Origin: an uncultured Actinomycetes bacterium
GTDB taxonomy: Bacteria; Actinomycetota; Acidimicrobiia; Acidimicrobiales; RAAP-2
Reading direction: 5' to 3'
DNA: 9,443 bases
Assembly: GCA_903893955.1 (NCBI GenBank)
Contig: CAITOG010000392.1
Span: 1 to 9,443, forward strand
Below the pieces are notes generated by a model, which saw only the letters and a list, made by a program, of their open reading frames with translations, searched no databases and had not been told where the DNA came from. A program made the position numbers and the translations under genes. Of this stretch, positions 6,992 through 9,443 are shown one piece after another. Position 1 is the first letter of the stretch. Every line of letters begins with the position of its first letter.

Positions 6992-8709
6992 CAGGCCTCC
7001 TCTCGCTGGCTCGGGTGGACGACCACCTCTGAGTTGGACACCCCTGCCGGCACCATCGGGAAGACCTTCTCCATGGCATCGGTCCGGAAGTCGATGACGA
7101 CCGGACGGTCGGTGATGGCATTGGCCTTCTCGATCGCCGGGCCGACCTCTTCGGGGGTCTCGACCTTGATGCCGACGCAGCCCATGGCCTCAGCCCACAT
7201 CACATAGTCGGGGACGTCGGTCGAGAGATAGACCTCGGAGTAGCGCTCCTCGTAGAACATCTCCTGCCACTGCCGGACCATGCCGAGGTAGGAGTTGTTC
7301 AGGATCGCCACCTTGATGGGGATCCCCTCGATGCGAGCGGTCACGAGCTCCTGCGCTGTCATCTGGAAGCAGCCGTCACCGTCGATCGCCCAGACCGTGC
7401 GCTCGGGCATGCCCACCTTGGCTCCGATCGCTGCGGGAACGGCGAAGCCCATCGTGCCCGCTCCTCCTGAGTTGATCCAGGTGTAGGGCAGCTCGTAGCT
7501 CCAGTGCTGCGCGGCCCACATCTGGTGCTGACCAACCCCGGCCACGACGATCGTCCCTGCCGGGCTGGCTGCGTCGATGGCCTCGACGATTGCCTGGGGT
7601 CGAAGCCCCTTGCCAGGCTCCTGAGGGTCGTAGGTCAGCGGGTAGCGCTCCTGCCACGCGTGCAGCTGGCTCCACCACGGTGCGAGGTCCTCGAGCTGGC
7701 GCTCCTCGACCGCCGAGGTCAGCGCCTCGATCACTCGACGGGCATCGCCTGCGATCCCGACGTCTGCTCGCCGGACCTTGCCGAGCTCCGCTGGATCGAT
7801 GTCGACGTGGATGACCTTGGCGTCTGGGGCGAAGGTCGAGAGCTGTCCGGTCACGCGGTCGTCGAAACGTGCGCCGAGCGACACCAGGAGGTCGGCCTCC
7901 TGCATGGCCGTGATCGCCGTGTAGTTCCCGTGCATGCCCGGCATCCCGATGCACAGCTCGTGGCTGTCTGGGATCGCGCCCCTGGCCATCAGCGTGGTGA
8001 CCACCGGCGCGCCGGTGGCCTCGGCCAGCTTGATGAGCGCCTCAGAGGCGCGCGACTTGAGGATCCCGCCACCTGCGTAGAGGACAGGGCGGACTGATGA
8101 TGCCAACAGGTCAGCGGCGGCGGCGATCGCCGCCGGATCGCCATCGAGCTGTGGGTGGTAACCAGGCAGGTCGAGGTCAGCCGTGGAGGGGGGCTCGTGC
8201 CACTCCATCTGCGACTGCGCCACGTCCTTGGGCAGGTCCACGAGCACTGGCCCGGGCCGTCCGGTGGTGGCGACGTAGAAGGCCTCTGCGATGACCTCAG
8301 GGATCTCGTCGGCAGACTTGATGAGCCAGTTGTGCTTGGTGATCCCCATTGTGATCCCGGTGATGTCGCACTCCTGGAAGGCATCGGTCCCGATCGCCCC
8401 TGAGGCGACCTGGCCAGAGATGACCACCAAAGGGATCGAGTCCATGTACGCGTTCGAGATCGGCGTGACGATGTTGGTGGCTCCCGGTCCCGAGGTCACC
8501 ATCGCAACGCCCGGCCGACCAGTCGCCTGGGCATAGCCCTCGGCCATGTGGCCGGCGCCCTGCTCGTGTCGAACAAGGATGTGGCGGATGTTCGAGTCCA
8601 AGATCGGGTCGTAGACCGGCAGGATCGCTCCGCCAGGCAGGCCGAAGATGACCTCGGTGCCCTGCGCTTCCAGGGACTTGATGAGTGCTTGTGCTCCAGT
8701 GATCTTCAT
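6991..8709 (-). CDS. ilvB: Acetohydroxyacid synthase large (catalytic) subunit
   Basis: This thiamine-diphosphate enzyme condenses pyruvate with pyruvate or 2-ketobutyrate to form 2-acetolactate or 2-aceto-2-hydroxybutyrate, the first common step of branched-chain amino acid synthesis. It is 572 residues from ATG 8709. Seen: FGLPGGAILPVYD (22-34); the catalytic glutamate in RHEQGAGHMAEGYA (E49); TSGPGATN (72-79); the FAD-domain core with YAGGGI (211-216) and LGARFDDRVTG (278-288); and the ThDP/Mg2+ motif from GDG (444-446) to NN (471-472), followed by MVRQWQ. Start choice: ATG 8709 has GGAG nine bases upstream and gives the usual MKITGA beginning; GTG 8724 in the same frame has no ribosome site. 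Its mRNA passes through an attenuator with a leader peptide (8813-8860) and terminator (8756-8778), so expression should respond to charged Val/Leu tRNA. It overlaps ilvN by one base. Confidence 0.98.
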   Translation of the reverse strand: MKITGAQALIKSLEAQGTEVIFGLPGGAILPVYDPILDSNIRHILVRHEQGAGHMAEGYAQATGRPGVAMVTSGPGATNIVTPISNAYMDSIPLVVISGQVASGAIGTDAFQECDITGITMGITKHNWLIKSADEIPEVIAEAFYVATTGRPGPVLVDLPKDVAQSQMEWHEPPSTADLDLPGYHPQLDGDPAAIAAAADLLASSVRPVLYAGGGILKSRASEALIKLAEATGAPVVTTLMARGAIPDSHELCIGMPGMHGNYTAITAMQEADLLVSLGARFDDRVTGQLSTFAPDAKVIHVDIDPAELGKVRRADVGIAGDARRVIEALTSAVEERQLEDLAPWWSQLHAWQERYPLTYDPQEPGKGLRPQAIVEAIDAASPAGTIVVAGVGQHQMWAAQHWSYELPYTWINSGGAGTMGFAVPAAIGAKVGMPERTVWAIDGDGCFQMTAQELVTARIEGIPIKVAILNNSYLGMVRQWQEMFYEERYSEVYLSTDVPDYVMWAEAMGCVGIKVETPEEVGPAIEKANAITDRPVVIDFRTDAMEKVFPMVPAGVSNSEVVVHPSQREEA

Positions 8710-8718
8710 TTCGTGTAA

Positions 8719-8722
8719 CTCC
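8719..8722 (-). promoter_or_regulatory. Shine-Dalgarno sequence deciding the ilvB start
   Basis: GGAG on the minus strand, nine bases before ATG 8709 and 33 bases downstream of the attenuator stem. The in-frame GTG 8724 would overlap this site and has no site of its own. Confidence 0.55.
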
Positions 8723-8741
8723 ACAGGGTCGGGTGAAGGGG

Positions 8742-8778
8742 TTGGGGAAAGAAAGAGACCTCCCCGATGGGGAGGTCT
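8742..8778 (-). terminator. Intrinsic terminator of the ilvB attenuator
   Basis: AGACCTCCCC and its exact complement form a 10-bp stem (arms 8769-8778 and 8756-8765) with a three-base loop. On the minus strand the stem is followed directly by CTTTCTTTCC (8755-8746), a U-rich tail as expected for an intrinsic terminator. It stands between the leader peptide and ilvB, about 47 bases before the ilvB start, so it must be bypassed for the operon to be expressed. Confidence 0.85.
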
Positions 8779-8782
8779 GAGT

Positions 8783-8817
8783 GCTAGCGCGGGCAGGTCT
8801 CCGAGGCGCGCGCTAGC
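8783..8817 (-). promoter_or_regulatory. First hairpin of the ilvB leader, overlapping the leader stop codon
   Basis: GCTAGCGCG (8817-8809) pairs perfectly over 9 bp with CGCGCTAGC (8791-8783) across a 17-base loop. The leader peptide's TAG (8815-8813) is inside the 5' arm, so a ribosome at the end of the leader blocks this hairpin. The loop carries GAGACCTGCCC (8801-8791), which can pair instead with the 3' arm of the terminator. Confidence 0.7.
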
Positions 8818-8860
8818 GCACTACGGCTACCAGAAGTCGGGTGGTTGTCTGCCCGGTCAC
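8813..8860 (-). CDS. ilvB leader peptide (attenuation)
   Basis: A 15-codon reading frame from GTG 8860 to TAG 8813 encodes MTGQTTTRLLVAVVR. The Leu-Leu-Val-Ala-Val-Val run lies just before the stop, where stalling would expose or mask the downstream hairpins. Two Leu and three Val of 15 residues, directly upstream of ilvB and of an intrinsic terminator, is the pattern of branched-chain amino acid leader peptides; ilvBNC attenuation is established in Corynebacterium glutamicum. The three Thr codons in a row may be incidental. There is no good Shine-Dalgarno sequence upstream, and a candidate -10 element lies at the distance that would start the mRNA at the GTG, so leaderless translation is possible. 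No Ile codon is present. Confidence 0.75.
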   Translation of the reverse strand: MTGQTTTRLLVAVVR

Positions 8861-8866
8861 CTCACA

Positions 8867-8895
8867 ACTGTGCCACAGCCGACGAGCCAAGGCAA
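8867..8895 (-). promoter_or_regulatory. Candidate promoter of the ilvB leader and operon
   Basis: TTGCCT (8895-8890) resembles a -35 element, and CACAGT (8872-8867), 17 bases downstream, keeps the important second A and last T of a -10 element. Transcription would start near 8860, the G of the leader GTG. The matches are 4/6 and 3/6, so this rests mainly on spacing and position. CACA-AC-TGTG (8863-8872) is a small inverted repeat covering the -10 region that could be an operator. The promoter lies in the short space after gatB. Confidence 0.4.
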
Positions 8896-8921
8896 CCTCG
8901 ACCCGCGAAACCCGCCGCGTC

Positions 8922-9443
8922 CTACCCTCGCCGAGATCGAAGGCCAGCGTTGACCGCCTTGCCATCGGCCTGGCCACGAGTCGCCGCCATCACCTTGCCG
9001 GTGAAGAAGCCAGCGAGCTTGTCGTCTCCGCCGACATAGCGCTCCCACTCTGACGGGTTCTCGGCGATCACCGCATCGAGGACCGCATCGAGTGCTCCCT
9101 CGTCCATCTGCTCGAAGCCCTTGGCCTTGGCGATCGAGCGGGGGTCGCCACCGGCGGCCACGAGCTCGGCAAGGACGGCCTTGGATTGGGTCGCCGAGAG
9201 CTCACCGGCTTCCTCCATCTTGAGCAGCGTGGTCATTGCCACCACCTCGACCTCACCGCCGTCAGCGATGAGTCCCGCGAGCTCGTTGGCGACTCGAGCG
9301 AGCGCCAGCGAGACCGGCACGCCCGCGTCCACTGCAGCGACGACGAAGTCGTCGAGGCCCTGGTCGACGACGCTCGTGATCTGCTCGAGCGATGACGCCG
9401 CGCCATCGTCGCCGAGGAGACTCCGGATCGAGGCACGTCGCTC
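8922..9443 (-). CDS. gatB: Asp/Glu-tRNA(Asn/Gln) amidotransferase subunit B, C-terminal part
   Basis: GatB is the subunit of the GatCAB complex that holds the misacylated tRNA and activates Glu-tRNA(Gln) or Asp-tRNA(Asn) for amidation. The 173 residues visible, open at the right edge, cover the linker and the C-terminal helical YqeY-like tRNA-binding domain: DDFVVAAVDAG, LARVANELAGLI, EAGELSATQSKAVLAELVAAGGDP, FEQMDEGALDAVLDAVIAENP, and the conserved ending LAGFFTGKVMAATRGQADGK followed by AVNAGL. The catalytic kinase-like domain lies beyond the window. It stops 61 bases before the ilvB leader peptide on the same strand. No convincing terminator is seen in that gap, so some read-through into the ilv leader is possible. 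gatB and ilvBNC also lie close together in mycobacteria. Confidence 0.95.
   Translation of the reverse strand, partial: ERRASIRSLLGDDGAASSLEQITSVVDQGLDDFVVAAVDAGVPVSLALARVANELAGLIADGGEVEVVAMTTLLKMEEAGELSATQSKAVLAELVAAGGDPRSIAKAKGFEQMDEGALDAVLDAVIAENPSEWERYVGGDDKLAGFFTGKVMAATRGQADGKAVNAGLRSRRG

Noticed and set aside
8395..8412. Ala in IlvB at the position corresponding to the plant herbicide-resistance Pro197
   Set aside because: Bacterial acetohydroxyacid synthases vary naturally here, so it is not evidence of selected resistance.
8710..8724. ilvB start at GTG 8724
   Set aside because: It has no ribosome site upstream and would overlap the GGAG that serves ATG 8709.
8873..8921. Terminator after gatB
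   Set aside because: Only short broken pairings such as GACGCG with CGCGGGTC, with bulges and no U-run.

Overview
This is a GC-rich stretch with chromosomal-type housekeeping genes from an actinomycete. Three things point there: the SerC is of the Mycobacterium type, the ilvB-ilvN-ilvC order sits next to gatB (gatB, ilvB, ilvN, ilvC and serA also lie close together in Mycobacterium tuberculosis), and GTG starts are used. A deep-branching actinobacterial class such as Acidimicrobiia is a reasonable guess, but the sequence does not prove it. I see no insertion sequence, phage, CRISPR, tRNA or rRNA. No gene-free stretch exceeds about 110 bases unless the ilvB leader region (8725-8921, about 200 bases) is counted, and that region is itself structured.

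Layout from right to left, most of it on the minus strand. The C-terminal part of gatB (Asp/Glu-tRNA amidotransferase subunit B) enters from the right edge and ends at 8922. Next comes a compact attenuator: a candidate promoter, a 15-codon leader peptide ending Leu-Leu-Val-Ala-Val-Val-Arg, a first hairpin that contains the leader stop codon, and an intrinsic terminator with a U-rich tail. It controls ilvB, ilvN and ilvC, the acetohydroxyacid synthase large and small subunits and ketol-acid reductoisomerase, which are the first two steps of the valine/isoleucine/leucine pathway. A perfect 15-bp hairpin follows ilvC.

Left of that hairpin is a gene for a multi-spanning GT-C-type glycosyltransferase-like membrane protein (minus, 5259 to 3529). 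It is cut by one in-frame TAA codon at 4663-4665, so it is either a fresh pseudogene or carries a base-call error. It converges on serC (plus, 2376-3521), with 7 bases and a small hairpin between them. SerC is phosphoserine aminotransferase. Head-to-head with serC is a class I PLP aminotransferase of the aspartate aminotransferase group (minus, 2377-1151), followed after 49 bases by serA (minus, from 1101, running off the left edge). SerA and SerC catalyse the first two steps of serine synthesis.

The window is therefore an amino-acid biosynthesis neighbourhood. The most informative observations are the ilvB attenuator with its mutually exclusive RNA pairings, the nonsense codon in the membrane glycosyltransferase, and the serC/aminotransferase pair whose start codons lie on the same CCATGG palindrome. 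I found no clearly new biological system; the enzymes all belong to known families.
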